A stretch of DNA of 64,000 bases from the NCBI GenBank assembly GCA_015066635.1, contig SVOA01000004.1, positions 1-64,000 of the forward strand. Reading direction: 5' to 3'. Positions 54,703 through 64,000 of the stretch are shown here, piece after piece (position 1 is the first letter of the stretch; every line of letters starts with the position of its first letter). A program made the translations under genes and the position numbers. Source of the DNA: Oscillospiraceae bacterium (GTDB lineage Bacteria; Bacillota; Clostridia; Oscillospirales; Acutalibacteraceae). The notes beneath the pieces are model-generated. The model made no database searches. It saw only the letters and a program-made list of their open reading frames with translations, and was not told the origin of the DNA.

Positions 54703-56715
54703 TTATAAAATGCCGCCTATTTTAAGGAATATAGGTGCAAATACAAGCGAAACGACGGTCATCAGCTTAATGAGAATATTTATCGACGGACCCGAGGTAT
54801 CTTTGCAGGGGTCTCCGACCGTGTCGCCTACAACAGCCGCCTTGTGCGCTTCAGAACCCTTGCCGCCGTTGTTGCCGTCCTCTATATACTTCTTTGCATT
54901 GTCCCATGCGCCGCCTGCGTTAGACATAAATATCGCGAGCAGTACGCCCGTAACAAGCGCACCCGCAAGCATTCCGCCGAGGGCCTCACAGCCGAGTAGT
55001 ATTCCTATAAGCAGGGGAACTGCGACAGCCATAATTCCGGGAACAAGCATTTCTTTAAGAGCTGCAACAGTTGAAATCGAAACACAGGATTTGTAGTCGG
55101 GCTTGCCTTTACCTTCCATAATTCCGGGTATTGTTTTGAACTGACGGCGGACTTCCTCTATCATTTTGTTTGCCGCCTTTGAAACGGAATCCATTGTGAG
55201 CGCAGAGAAAATGAAGGGAAGCATACCGCCGATTAAAAGTCCTATCGTTACACGGTAGTTGAGTATGCTCAGTCCGCCCTCACCGGAGTCCTGATTGAAG
55301 TTTATACCGACAGCCTGCGCATAACTGAAGAAAAGCGCAAGAGCAGTAAGAGCCGCAGAACCGATTGCAAAGCCCTTGCCCATAGCAGCGGTGGTGTTGC
55401 CTACCGCGTCAAGCTTGTCTGTAATCTTGCGTACAGAAGCGTCAAGACCGCTCATTTCGGCTATACCGCCCGCATTGTCCGCAATAGGTCCGTAGGCGTC
55501 AACCGCAACGGTAATTCCCGTAGTCGAGAGCATACCGACAGCCGCAAGTGCGATGCCGAAAAGTCCGCAGAATCTGTAAGCAATAAAAATTCCTACGCCG
55601 ATAAGAACTATCGGGACAACAGAGGAACGCATACCGACAGCCATACCGCTGATAACGGTTGTAGCCGCACCGGTTTCGGACTGATGGGCAATTCTTTTAA
55701 CATATTTATAATCTCCCGAGGTATATATCTCGGTGGAAATTCCTATAACAAGTCCGACTATAAGTCCCGTAACGATAGCGATTGCCTGATTAAAGCCGCC
55801 GAAGAAAACCTTACCGAGCGCAAACGCCGCCGCAGTTACGAGAACAGCCGAAACATAAGAACCTGTTTTAAGAGCGGTGTGGGGGTTAGACTTGTCGCTG
55901 CCTCTGACAAAGAAGGTGGCTGTAATTGAAGCAAAAATACCGCAAGCCGCAAGCACGAGAGGATATATGGGGCCTGCGCCTTCAAAATTACCTTTGACTG
56001 CAACTCCGAGAGTCAGAGCCGAAACAAGTGCGCCGACATAACTTTCAAAAAGGTCTGCGCCCATACCCGCAACATCGCCTACATTGTCGCCGACATTGTC
56101 CGCTATAACCGCGGGGTTTCTCGGGTCATCCTCGGGAATACCTGCTTCAACCTTGCCGACAAGGTCAGCGCCGACATCGGCAGCCTTGGTATATATTCCT
56201 CCGCCTACCCTTGCAAACAGAGCTATTGACGAAGCGCCGAGCGAAAAGCCCGTGAGAATCTCAACGTCCTTAGTGATTATGTAAATAACCGCGCAGCCTA
56301 AAAGTCCGAGACCGACCACGCACATACCCATTACGGAACCGCCCGCAAATGCAACGGAAAGAGCCTTATTCATACCGTCGGTCTTAGCCGCATTTGCAGT
56401 TCTGACGTTTGCCTTGGTGGCAACGTTCATACCGATATATCCCGCACAGACCGAGAACAGCGCACCCGCAAGGAAGCACAGAGCCGTTTTCCAACTGATA
56501 AAGAAACCAATCAGAACAAGAAGCACAGCGACAAAGAATACAAGAATTTTGTATTCTGCAAAAAGGAATGCTTTTGCGCCGTCTGCAATATTACCGGCGA
56601 TTTCCTTCATCCTGTCATTACCCGCGTCTGCCTTTGAAACCCTGATTGTTTTTGCAAATGCAAACAATAATGCGAGAATTGCAAATACAGGGACAGCCCA
56701 AATAATTTTTTCCAC
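54703..56715 (-). CDS. hppA: Membrane-bound ion-translocating pyrophosphatase
   Basis: 670 aa; [70 protein letters not shown]. Confidence 0.97.
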   Translation of the reverse strand: MEKIIWAVPVFAILALLFAFAKTIRVSKADAGNDRMKEIAGNIADGAKAFLFAEYKILVFFVAVLLVLIGFFISWKTALCFLAGALFSVCAGYIGMNVATKANVRTANAAKTDGMNKALSVAFAGGSVMGMCVVGLGLLGCAVIYIITKDVEILTGFSLGASSIALFARVGGGIYTKAADVGADLVGKVEAGIPEDDPRNPAVIADNVGDNVGDVAGMGADLFESYVGALVSALTLGVAVKGNFEGAGPIYPLVLAACGIFASITATFFVRGSDKSNPHTALKTGSYVSAVLVTAAAFALGKVFFGGFNQAIAIVTGLIVGLVIGISTEIYTSGDYKYVKRIAHQSETGAATTVISGMAVGMRSSVVPIVLIGVGIFIAYRFCGLFGIALAAVGMLSTTGITVAVDAYGPIADNAGGIAEMSGLDASVRKITDKLDAVGNTTAAMGKGFAIGSAALTALALFFSYAQAVGINFNQDSGEGGLSILNYRVTIGLLIGGMLPFIFSALTMDSVSKAANKMIEEVRRQFKTIPGIMEGKGKPDYKSCVSISTVAALKEMLVPGIMAVAVPLLIGILLGCEALGGMLAGALVTGVLLAIFMSNAGGAWDNAKKYIEDGNNGGKGSEAHKAAVVGDTVGDPCKDTSGPSINILIKLMTVVSLVFAPIFLKIGGIL

Positions 56716-56895
56716 AAAAACACGCTCCTCAAAGTGTTAAAAAATCAGGTAACTTTTATAATAACCTATTTTTATATAAAAAGCAATATGTTTGTTATTT
56801 TTTTAACAGAATTTCTTTTTTGCCTTGACGGGAGAGGATAAAGAAACTATAATATAAATGCACAAAAAATCATTTTAATAAACGGAGGAGAAAAT

Positions 56896-57666
56896 ATGAA
56901 TTACTTTGATTTAAAAGGTCAGGTTGCTCTTGTTACGGGCTGTTCAACCGGTCTCGGCGTTCAGATGGCAAAAGCGCTTGCGAGTCAGGGCTGCAATATA
57001 GTAGCCGTAGCAAGACGTCAGGAGATGCTTGATAAGGTTGTTGCGGACCTCAAAGCTGAGTACGGCGTTGACGCTCTCGCACTTCGCTGCGACATCACCG
57101 ATACTGATATGGTAAATGAAACTGTTAAAAAGGCACTTGAGCACTTCGGCAGAATCGATATTCTTATCAACAATGCAGGCACAGGTGCAGTTGCTCCCGC
57201 AGAGGATATTACGGACGAACAGTTCAACGACGAGTTCAGAATTGACCTTTTCGGTTCTTTCAAGGTTGCGCGCGCAGTTGCAAAGCAGGCCATGATTCCT
57301 GCTAAATACGGCAGAATCATCAATATCGCTTCAATGTACGGTCTTGTAGGCAATAAGATTGCCGGTTCATCTCCTTACCATGCAGCAAAGGGCGGCGTTG
57401 TAAATCTTACAAGAGCTCTTGCAGCAGAATGGGGCAAATACAATATCACGGTTAACTCCATCTGCCCCGGTTATTTCTATACCGACCTTACAAGAGATAC
57501 TCTTAATTCCGATTTCTTCCAGCAGAATGCAAAGACAATGATTCCGCTTGAGAGATACGGCGAAGAGGGTGAGCTTGATTCGGCTGCTCTGTTCCTTGCA
57601 TCAAAGGCTTCATCTTATGTAACGGGCGTAAACCTTCCCGTTGACGGCGGATATACCTGCATGTAA
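56896..57666 (+). CDS. SDR-family oxidoreductase (gluconate 5-dehydrogenase-like)
   Basis: 256 aa; VALVTGCSTGLGVQMAKAL, ILINNAGTGAVAP, SPYHAAKGGVVNLTRALAAEW, YVTGVNLPVDGGYTCM. Confidence 0.9.
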   Translation: MNYFDLKGQVALVTGCSTGLGVQMAKALASQGCNIVAVARRQEMLDKVVADLKAEYGVDALALRCDITDTDMVNETVKKALEHFGRIDILINNAGTGAVAPAEDITDEQFNDEFRIDLFGSFKVARAVAKQAMIPAKYGRIINIASMYGLVGNKIAGSSPYHAAKGGVVNLTRALAAEWGKYNITVNSICPGYFYTDLTRDTLNSDFFQQNAKTMIPLERYGEEGELDSAALFLASKASSYVTGVNLPVDGGYTCM

Positions 57667-57684
57667 TCAGCTTATAAACAGCAA

Positions 57685-57711
57685 AAACCCCCGAAATTCT
57701 TTCGGGGGTTT
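57685..57711. terminator. Intrinsic terminator
   Basis: AAACCCCCGAAATTCTTTCGGGGGTTT. Confidence 0.9.
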
Positions 57712-57726
57712 GTTTTTATACATTTT

Positions 57727-58845
57727 TTAATTTAATGTTTCCTCGTATGCCTCATCATCTATAAAGTCGGTTATTATTTCCTGCTCACATTCCCAGTCAT
57801 CCGTGTTGAGGTGAATTTTGGCAAATCCTTTATCCCATATAGGTTCGTTATTGTATATGGAAAGTGTTCCAATTGGAACTTTTATATCGATAACTCTCGG
57901 AAGGTCAGACCCGTCCAAATTGCTGATATCTGATGATATTGTTACCTTTTGATTATATGTAACTTTATTTGAAAGACAGTTTATGTCCACATTTTCGGGA
58001 TAAGTAAATATAGCTCTGCAGTCAACAGCTGCCTTCTCTCCGTTTTCATTTATTGAAACATATCCGCCGCCTCGATTAGAGGGGATTGTCGGATAGAAAA
58101 GTAACGGATCATAAGATGCTTTCGTTTCAAATTGGTTTACGGTAAGTTCGACGGTCAGCATTCCGTAATTGCAGGTTACGCTGTCTATATGCCATGAGCC
58201 TCTTTCAAAGGTTGAATCCACATCGGTTGCGCCTATTGTTCCGGTAGCACCTCTTGCGTACATAAGGAAGTAGCCGAGACTTGAATAAATATTAACCGTT
58301 GAGCCTTTTTCTACCGAACTGCCTGCGGCAGGTTCGGAAAAATCAACGAGGCCTTTGAGCTGAGTGCCGTACTGCTCGGTAACCTTGGGAACAAGTCCGA
58401 GTGAAATCAGAAGCTGTTTTGCCGTTTCGGTATCGGTTCCGACAAGGTCGGGAATTACAACCGCATTCGGGTCATTTTCCTTTACGGTGCTGACCTCTGC
58501 AGTGCCGGTTGTTTCTGCCTCGGTAGATTCTGCTTTATTAAGTTTAATAACACCGGTGCCGAAAAGGACCGCCAAAGCTATAATAATCACACCGAGAACC
58601 GCAATAAGAGCGATAAGCGCGGGGTTGTTTTTTGAGGGCTTGTCTTTTTTAGCACTGTTTTCCCTCGCAGGTTCGGTGCTCTGTTCGGAAACGGGAGCAG
58701 AGACGGGGGGAACAGGTGCCTCTGTCTGAACGTTTAACTTTGCTCCGCAGTTTGAGCAGAACTGTGCGCCGGACTGAAGCTCCTTGCCGCAGTTGGGACA
58801 AAAGCGCATTGTATTTTCGTTAGCGTTTTTGTTTTCATTATCCAT
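57727..58845 (-). CDS. Zinc-ribbon, single TM, extracellular PASTA domain protein
   Basis: 372 aa; MRFCPNCGKELQSGAQFCSNCGAKL, TM ALIALIAVLGVIIIALAVLFGTGVI, PASTA VVIPDLVGTDTETAKQLLISLGLVPKVTEQYGTQLKGLVDFSEPAAGSSVEKGSTVNIYSS. Confidence 0.88.
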   Translation of the reverse strand: MDNENKNANENTMRFCPNCGKELQSGAQFCSNCGAKLNVQTEAPVPPVSAPVSEQSTEPARENSAKKDKPSKNNPALIALIAVLGVIIIALAVLFGTGVIKLNKAESTEAETTGTAEVSTVKENDPNAVVIPDLVGTDTETAKQLLISLGLVPKVTEQYGTQLKGLVDFSEPAAGSSVEKGSTVNIYSSLGYFLMYARGATGTIGATDVDSTFERGSWHIDSVTCNYGMLTVELTVNQFETKASYDPLLFYPTIPSNRGGGYVSINENGEKAAVDCRAIFTYPENVDINCLSNKVTYNQKVTISSDISNLDGSDLPRVIDIKVPIGTLSIYNNEPIWDKGFAKIHLNTDDWECEQEIITDFIDDEAYEETLN

Positions 58846-59024
58846 ATCCTACACCTCAAAAATTATTTAATAAAATCAGTATAGCATTTTGACCTGTTAC
58901 AGTCAATATGATAAAACATCTCCGGACTTTTTAATTTGGGGAATATTGAAACTGTTTTCATCGGATTTTTATTAACCTTTGGAAAAATTCAAAAAAAACA
59001 TATCAATTAAGGAAGTTGTATTTT

Positions 59025-59897
59025 TTACAGCATATTTTTGATTGGTTTGATTTCATGCACGGAGTCAAAGCCGTAGAAGTTTACTGCATTGATCCCGAGC
59101 ATTTTTGCTTTGTCGGAGTCTGCGATTTCGTTTGTCTTTACAATGAAGTCATAGCTCATTTTATATGTGATTTCGACCATCGTTCTCGGGTAGTCGCTGC
59201 CCCACATAAGCTTGTCAAAACCGCAGATTTCGGAGGCTTCGAGTATTGATTTTACAGCGGTGGGGTAGGGATAGAATTCGCTGTTGTAAAGCCAGGTAAT
59301 ACCGCCGCTTTCTATATAGACGTTTTTGTTTTGGGCGAGTTTAATCTGCTCGGTCCAGCCGTCCGTGGTTACCATGCCGAAGTGTCCTATCGCAATTCTG
59401 AGGTCGGGAAGCTCGGAAATAATTTCACGCAGGGAAGCGGTCTGTCTGTCGCCGTCATCAAGGTCTATTGAAACGAATTTGCCGTTTTTGTATGCGTCTT
59501 TAAAAACCTCAAAATGCTTTGTAAGGTCCTTTTCGTTTAACTTGCAGGCGCACAGCTTGATACCGTCAAAGCCGTCGAGAGCGTAGGGCTGCCCCTCACA
59601 GTAGAGCGAACAGATTTTAAGTCTGTCAGGAAATTTTTGCTTTGCGCTCAGAAGGTAGCCGTCCTGATTTCCGTCCATAACCTCTTGAGTAATAACGGCG
59701 CCGCTGACGCAGGCATAGTCCATATTTGAAATCAACATCTCAGCGTTGTTTTCTCCGTCAAGCATATACGGGGGCATCATCTGACGGATTTCTCCCGCAA
59801 AGCTGCTCTGCCCGTTTCTGAGCGCGAAAACTTTGCCGTTGGGATTCATACCGTCCTGTTTTTTCCACAGATGAGTATGCGCGTCAATTATAATCAT
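59025..59897 (-). CDS. Amidohydrolase family protein
   Basis: 290 aa; MIIIDAHTHLWKKQDG, RIAIGHFGM, DKLMWGSDYPRTM. Confidence 0.9.
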   Translation of the reverse strand: MIIIDAHTHLWKKQDGMNPNGKVFALRNGQSSFAGEIRQMMPPYMLDGENNAEMLISNMDYACVSGAVITQEVMDGNQDGYLLSAKQKFPDRLKICSLYCEGQPYALDGFDGIKLCACKLNEKDLTKHFEVFKDAYKNGKFVSIDLDDGDRQTASLREIISELPDLRIAIGHFGMVTTDGWTEQIKLAQNKNVYIESGGITWLYNSEFYPYPTAVKSILEASEICGFDKLMWGSDYPRTMVEITYKMSYDFIVKTNEIADSDKAKMLGINAVNFYGFDSVHEIKPIKNML

Positions 59898-61255
59898 AAT
59901 GTAACACCGTCCTTGAAAACGGCTATCTCACGGAAGCCGTTTTTTTCGTTTTGCGTCTGCCTGCCGTTTGCGGTTTCGAGCAGAAGATCAAACAGTTCAT
60001 CTTCATTTCCCGTCTGCGCGTCAAAATCTGTCCAATTCTTTTTCTTCTCTGCGGTTACGGAATTGGATGCAATTTTTACAGTGGGAACGGGAGCGCCGAG
60101 GGGAGTGCCTCTGCCCGTTGTAAACAGAATTATATTACATCCCGCCGCAGTAAGATTTGTAACCGCGACCATATCGTTGCCGGGACCTGCGAGCAGATTG
60201 AGCCCTGCCTTCTTTGCCGTATCGCCGTAATCAAGCACGTCGGTAACGGCGGCATGACCGCCCTTCTGAACACAGCCGAGGGATTTCTCCTCAAGCGTGG
60301 TAATGCCGCCCTCCTTATTGCCGGGAGAGGGGTTTTCGCTGATTGGCTGATTATGTGAAATGAAATATTCCTTATATCCGTTAATCAGCCCGACCGCCTT
60401 GTCAAAAACTTCTCTGTCGGCGCAGCGGTTTAAAAGAAGCTGTTCTGCACCGAACATTTCAGGAACCTCAGTCAGAACTGCGGTTCCGCCCATAGCACAG
60501 ATTTTATCCGTAACCTTACCCGTTACGGCATTTGCCGTAATGCCCGACAGACCGTCGCTGCCTCCGCATTTAAGACCGATAACAAGTTTTGAAGCGGGAA
60601 CCGTAACGCGGATGTCTCTGTCTGCATTTGCTTTTAACTGTTCTGCTATCTTAACGCCTTCGGCAATTTCATCGCCGCAGGACTGGGCGTTCAGGAATTT
60701 TACTCTGTCTGAATCATACTCTCCGAGGACCGATTTTAACTGCTCAATATTATTGTTTTCGCATCCGAGACCAAGGACAAGCACTCCGCCTGCGTTGGGG
60801 TGTCTGATAAGCCCCGACAGAATCTGCTGAGTTCTCAAATGGTCGCCGCTGAGCTGACTGCAGCCGTAGGGATGGGTAAAGCAGAAAGCGCCCGTGAGCG
60901 CGCCGATTTTTTCTGCGGCTTTATTGATACAGCCGACGGTGGGTATTATCCATATATCGTTTCTTATACCTATCCTGCCGTCTTTCCTTACATAAGCAAG
61001 AATTTCGGGGCTTTCGGTTTTGCAGACCTTTACGGTTTCGGGCTCATAGGCGTATGTACATACCCCCGAAAGCAAGGTTTTCAGATTGTGAGTGTGAACG
61101 TGCTCTCCCTCGGATATGTCTTGTGTTGCGGCACCTATCGGGAAGCCGTATTTAATAATCTTTTCGCCCTTTTTGATATTGCGCAGAGCGTACTTGTGAG
61201 CGTTGTCAAGCGAAACCCTGACATTGTCCTTTTCATTGATTACGATAAACTCCAT
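59894..61255 (-). CDS. uxaA: Altronate dehydratase
   Basis: 453 aa; N-terminal SAF-like ALRNIKKGEKIIKYGFPIGAATQDISEGEHVHTHNLKT, THPYGCSQLSGDHLRTQQIL, GLKCGGSDGLSGITANA. Confidence 0.93.
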   Translation of the reverse strand: MEFIVINEKDNVRVSLDNAHKYALRNIKKGEKIIKYGFPIGAATQDISEGEHVHTHNLKTLLSGVCTYAYEPETVKVCKTESPEILAYVRKDGRIGIRNDIWIIPTVGCINKAAEKIGALTGAFCFTHPYGCSQLSGDHLRTQQILSGLIRHPNAGGVLVLGLGCENNNIEQLKSVLGEYDSDRVKFLNAQSCGDEIAEGVKIAEQLKANADRDIRVTVPASKLVIGLKCGGSDGLSGITANAVTGKVTDKICAMGGTAVLTEVPEMFGAEQLLLNRCADREVFDKAVGLINGYKEYFISHNQPISENPSPGNKEGGITTLEEKSLGCVQKGGHAAVTDVLDYGDTAKKAGLNLLAGPGNDMVAVTNLTAAGCNIILFTTGRGTPLGAPVPTVKIASNSVTAEKKKNWTDFDAQTGNEDELFDLLLETANGRQTQNEKNGFREIAVFKDGVTL

Positions 61256-62556
61256 TGTATCGCCTTTCTCATATCGTCAAAGTCGTATGCCTCGCTTACA
61301 AGGGAGAACATACCGCTTAAATCTGCGCCCCAGAGTTCGGTGTCGGACAGTATGGAGCGCAGGTCGTTTTGTTTTATAAACTCTGCTTTTTCGACGTCGT
61401 CGCTTACGCTGAAATACTTATAGTATCTGATTAAAGCCGCAAGTGAGAGCGCCATTGTTTTGGGATATGTGCCGAACTGCTCTTTGTAATCGAGCATTGT
61501 CGGAAGCACTCTGACAGAGAATTTACTGACAGAATTAAGCGCTATCGACTCCCAGCGGTGTTTAATAAACGGGTTTGCAAAACGTTCCAGCACAGCATCG
61601 GCAAAGTCGAGGTTTTCCTTTGTTTCGCCGAGTACGGGAAGGATATACGAAAACAGATTTTTCTTTAAGAACTCATTTAACTGCGTGTCTGCAAGAGCCT
61701 CGGAAACGGTCTGAACTCCGCATAGAAGCGCAGGAAATACAGTCGAGGTGTGCGCTCCGTTGAGTACTCTGACCTTGCGCTTTTTATAGGAGGAAATATC
61801 ATCCGTCCAGAATACGTTAAGCCCTGCTTTTTGTAAAGGCAGTTCGTTTTCAAAGTTTCCTTCTATTGCCCAGAAGTGATACGGCTCTGCCGTGTCGAGA
61901 AGTCCGTCATCCCAGCCGATAATTTCAGAGAACTTCTCTGCTTCTTCTTTGGGATAACCCGTTACAATTCTGTCAACAAGAGTGTTGCAGAAGTAATTTT
62001 TGTTGTTAACAAAATCTATGAACTCTTTGTCTGAATTCCATAGCTTCGCATACTTTAAAACACAGTCTTTCAGCTTATCTGCATTATCATCAATAAGCTC
62101 GCAGGCGAGTATTACAAAGCCGTCAAGACCGTTTTTGAACCTTCTGTAAAGAAGCTGCGTGAGCTTAGCGGGAAAAGATGCGGCAGGTCTGTCGTCAAAG
62201 CGGCACTCCGCGTCAAAGACTATGCCCGCCTCGGTGGTGTTGGTAATGATAAAGCGAAAATCGGGACAGTCGGCAAGACTTAAAAAGCCGTCAAAATCTC
62301 TGTATGGGTTAACCCCTCTTGAAATACAGTTAATTTCAAAGCGTTCGTTTACTGTCTTGCCGTTTTCTATGCCTCTGAGCACAAGATTATATCTGCCGTG
62401 CTGAGAATTGATTTTGTCAATATTCTTTGAGTCGGTAGGGGAGACGATTACTACACTTCCGTCGAAAAAACCGCCCTTGTTGAGTCTGTCAATGAAGGCG
62501 TCAGCAAAGCCGCGCAGAAAATTGCCCGTACCGAACTGAATAACTCTTTCTTTCAT
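61240..62556 (-). CDS. uxaB: Tagaturonate reductase (altronate oxidoreductase)
   Basis: 438 aa; ERVIQFGTGNFLRGFADAFIDRLNKGGFFDGSVVIVSPTDS, VRVLNGAHTSTVF. Confidence 0.92.
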   Translation of the reverse strand: MKERVIQFGTGNFLRGFADAFIDRLNKGGFFDGSVVIVSPTDSKNIDKINSQHGRYNLVLRGIENGKTVNERFEINCISRGVNPYRDFDGFLSLADCPDFRFIITNTTEAGIVFDAECRFDDRPAASFPAKLTQLLYRRFKNGLDGFVILACELIDDNADKLKDCVLKYAKLWNSDKEFIDFVNNKNYFCNTLVDRIVTGYPKEEAEKFSEIIGWDDGLLDTAEPYHFWAIEGNFENELPLQKAGLNVFWTDDISSYKKRKVRVLNGAHTSTVFPALLCGVQTVSEALADTQLNEFLKKNLFSYILPVLGETKENLDFADAVLERFANPFIKHRWESIALNSVSKFSVRVLPTMLDYKEQFGTYPKTMALSLAALIRYYKYFSVSDDVEKAEFIKQNDLRSILSDTELWGADLSGMFSLVSEAYDFDDMRKAIQWSLS

Positions 62557-62561
62557 CTTTT

Positions 62562-63587
62562 TTACTCCGCATCCGCAAATCTGATGAGCAGTTTGTTTAT
62601 AGAGCCGTCATTGTGAGCGAGCGCGTCAAACGCATCCTTGGCTCTGTCTGCTTCATAAACGCCGCTTATCATTTTTGTAACGTCAACCGCACCGGAAGAA
62701 ACAAGGTCAATGAGGGTCTCAAAGTCCTTGGTAAAGGCGTTGCGGCTGCCGAAAATGTTTAATTCCTTTTTCAGTATTATCGAGTGAACAAAGGTTGTCT
62801 CTCTTTTTCCGTTGCCGATAAGTATTATATTTGCGCCGTGTGCCGCTTTATCTATGCAGGCAAGGAAGGTTTCGGGCGCTCCGCATGCCTCAACGCAAAC
62901 GTCAAAGCCCTGACCGTCTGTAAAGTTGTCGCACTTTACAGAGAAGTCGTCGGTTTTGCTGTTGATTATCATATCGGCGCCGTAACTTTCGGCGAGCGAA
63001 AGACGGCTTTCAAGCAAATCGGCGACCGCAACTTTTGCGCCCATTGATTTTGCACGCAGGAGTGCAAACAGACCTATGGGTCCTGCGCCCATAATCAGAA
63101 GGTTGTCGCCCTTCTTTACCTGTGCGCGGGAGAGAGCGTGCGTGCTGATTGAGAAGGGCTCAATAAGCGCTAACTGTTTTCCACTTAAACCCTTGCCGCA
63201 GATAATTCTGCCGACGGGCATTGTGATATATTCCTGAAAGCTTCCGTCACGCTGAACGCCCATAGTCTGGTTATCGTGGCAGGCGTTTACAATTCCTCTT
63301 TTGCAGGCGTAGCATTCGCCGCAGTTGAAATAGGGGTTGCAGGTAATGACGTCGCCTGCTTTAAGTCCTTTGTCATTTTCGGGTATTTCAATTATCTGCG
63401 CCGAAAACTCGTGTCCGGGAATTCTCGGATAAGTCGTAAACGGCTGATTGCCCGTAAAGGAGGCGACATCAGCACCGCAGATGCCGCAGTAAAGCACCCT
63501 GAGCAGAGCCTCGCCGTCTTTCGGAACGGGTTTGTCCTTTTCTATAATCTTTATTTCATAGGGTTTTGTAATTTCGATAGCTTTCAT
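62562..63587 (-). CDS. Zinc-binding alcohol dehydrogenase family protein
   Basis: Preferred start 63587 (MKAIEITKPYEIKI); CGICGADVASF, GHEFSAQI, structural Cys CGECYACKRGIVNAC, GAGPIGLFALLRAKSMGA. Confidence 0.93.
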   Translation of the reverse strand: MKAIEITKPYEIKIIEKDKPVPKDGEALLRVLYCGICGADVASFTGNQPFTTYPRIPGHEFSAQIIEIPENDKGLKAGDVITCNPYFNCGECYACKRGIVNACHDNQTMGVQRDGSFQEYITMPVGRIICGKGLSGKQLALIEPFSISTHALSRAQVKKGDNLLIMGAGPIGLFALLRAKSMGAKVAVADLLESRLSLAESYGADMIINSKTDDFSVKCDNFTDGQGFDVCVEACGAPETFLACIDKAAHGANIILIGNGKRETTFVHSIILKKELNIFGSRNAFTKDFETLIDLVSSGAVDVTKMISGVYEADRAKDAFDALAHNDGSINKLLIRFADAE

Positions 63588-63589
63588 AA

Positions 63590-64000
63590 TTATCTGTCCT
63601 TGTCTATATATTTTTCGTTCCATATTACCGCGGTTTTGAGCGGCGCGCCCTTTGAATAGATTTTGTTTATGTAAGCGTCCATCGGGTCCGAAATGAATTC
63701 GTCTTTGTCAATAAGTCTTACAAGCTCGTCAAATTTACTCTCACACAGAATTTTTATAGCCGTTTCCATATGCTTCTGCGTAAAGTTAATTGATGACAGA
63801 ATTACATGGTTTTTAAAGCCGAAGGGCATTGTGTCAAAGCTGACTTTGGGACCTAAGGAGAAGCTGTCGTAAATTCCGTTACAGCCGAGAACGCCCTGCT
63901 CAAAGGCAATTCGGTGCTCGACCTCGTTTCCGCTTGTGCCGACAAATACCGTTGCGGTACCGCCGAGTCGGGTTATAATTCTTTTTGCAATCTCATTTTC
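63590..64000 (-). CDS. Dehydrogenase (zinc alcohol dehydrogenase-like), partial; runs off the right edge
   Basis: The frame of the 63590..63829 ORF stays open to 64000: ENEIAKRIITRLGGTATVFVGTSGNEVEHRIAFEQGVLGCNGIYDSFSLGPKVSFDTMPFGFKNHVIL... Confidence 0.7.
   Translation of the reverse strand, partial: ENEIAKRIITRLGGTATVFVGTSGNEVEHRIAFEQGVLGCNGIYDSFSLGPKVSFDTMPFGFKNHVILSSINFTQKHMETAIKILCESKFDELVRLIDKDEFISDPMDAYINKIYSKGAPLKTAVIWNEKYIDKDR

Noticed and set aside
1-64000. CRISPR array
   Set aside because: No regularly spaced direct repeats with unique spacers and no cas genes were seen.

Overview
Window of a low-to-mid-GC Gram-positive (Clostridia / Oscillospiraceae-like) chromosome; the taxon is inferred from a T-box, a glmS ribozyme and SLH / cohesin / dockerin-type surface proteins. 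Housekeeping content includes pheST with a Phe-type T-box, glmS with a glmS ribozyme, hppA, yebC-like, trmN6-like, rsmI, tag and hexuronate catabolism genes (uxaC at 3.7-5.1 kb; uxaA and uxaB at 59.9-62.6 kb). Surface/glycan proteins include a BspA-like LRR + SLH protein running off the left edge, a PI-PLC + LRR + LamG-like + dockerin-like protein, a cohesin-like + SLH protein, a GH31 and a Reg_prop/HD-GYP sensor. Five regions look least ordinary: (1) a tightly packed minus-strand operon (15850->8749) encoding a SNF2-type helicase, a MoxR AAA+ ATPase, a zincin+VWA (DUF2201-like) protein, a membrane protein and a metallophosphoesterase, with a membrane-less FtsH-like AAA-protease and a second phosphoesterase just upstream; (2) a plus-strand cassette (24.2-28.1 kb) of a membrane-anchored HExxH protein, two small unknown proteins, a multi-pass membrane protein and a lipoprotein with an OmpA-like C-terminus; (3) tandem tRNA-Arg 3'-end copies with covarying terminator hairpins (34.94-35.48 kb); (4) a structured intergenic region with a decayed ORF at 17.65-18.03 kb; (5) a potential cohesin/dockerin/SLH surface-display pair. 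Everything here was read by eye from the sequence; no database search was run.
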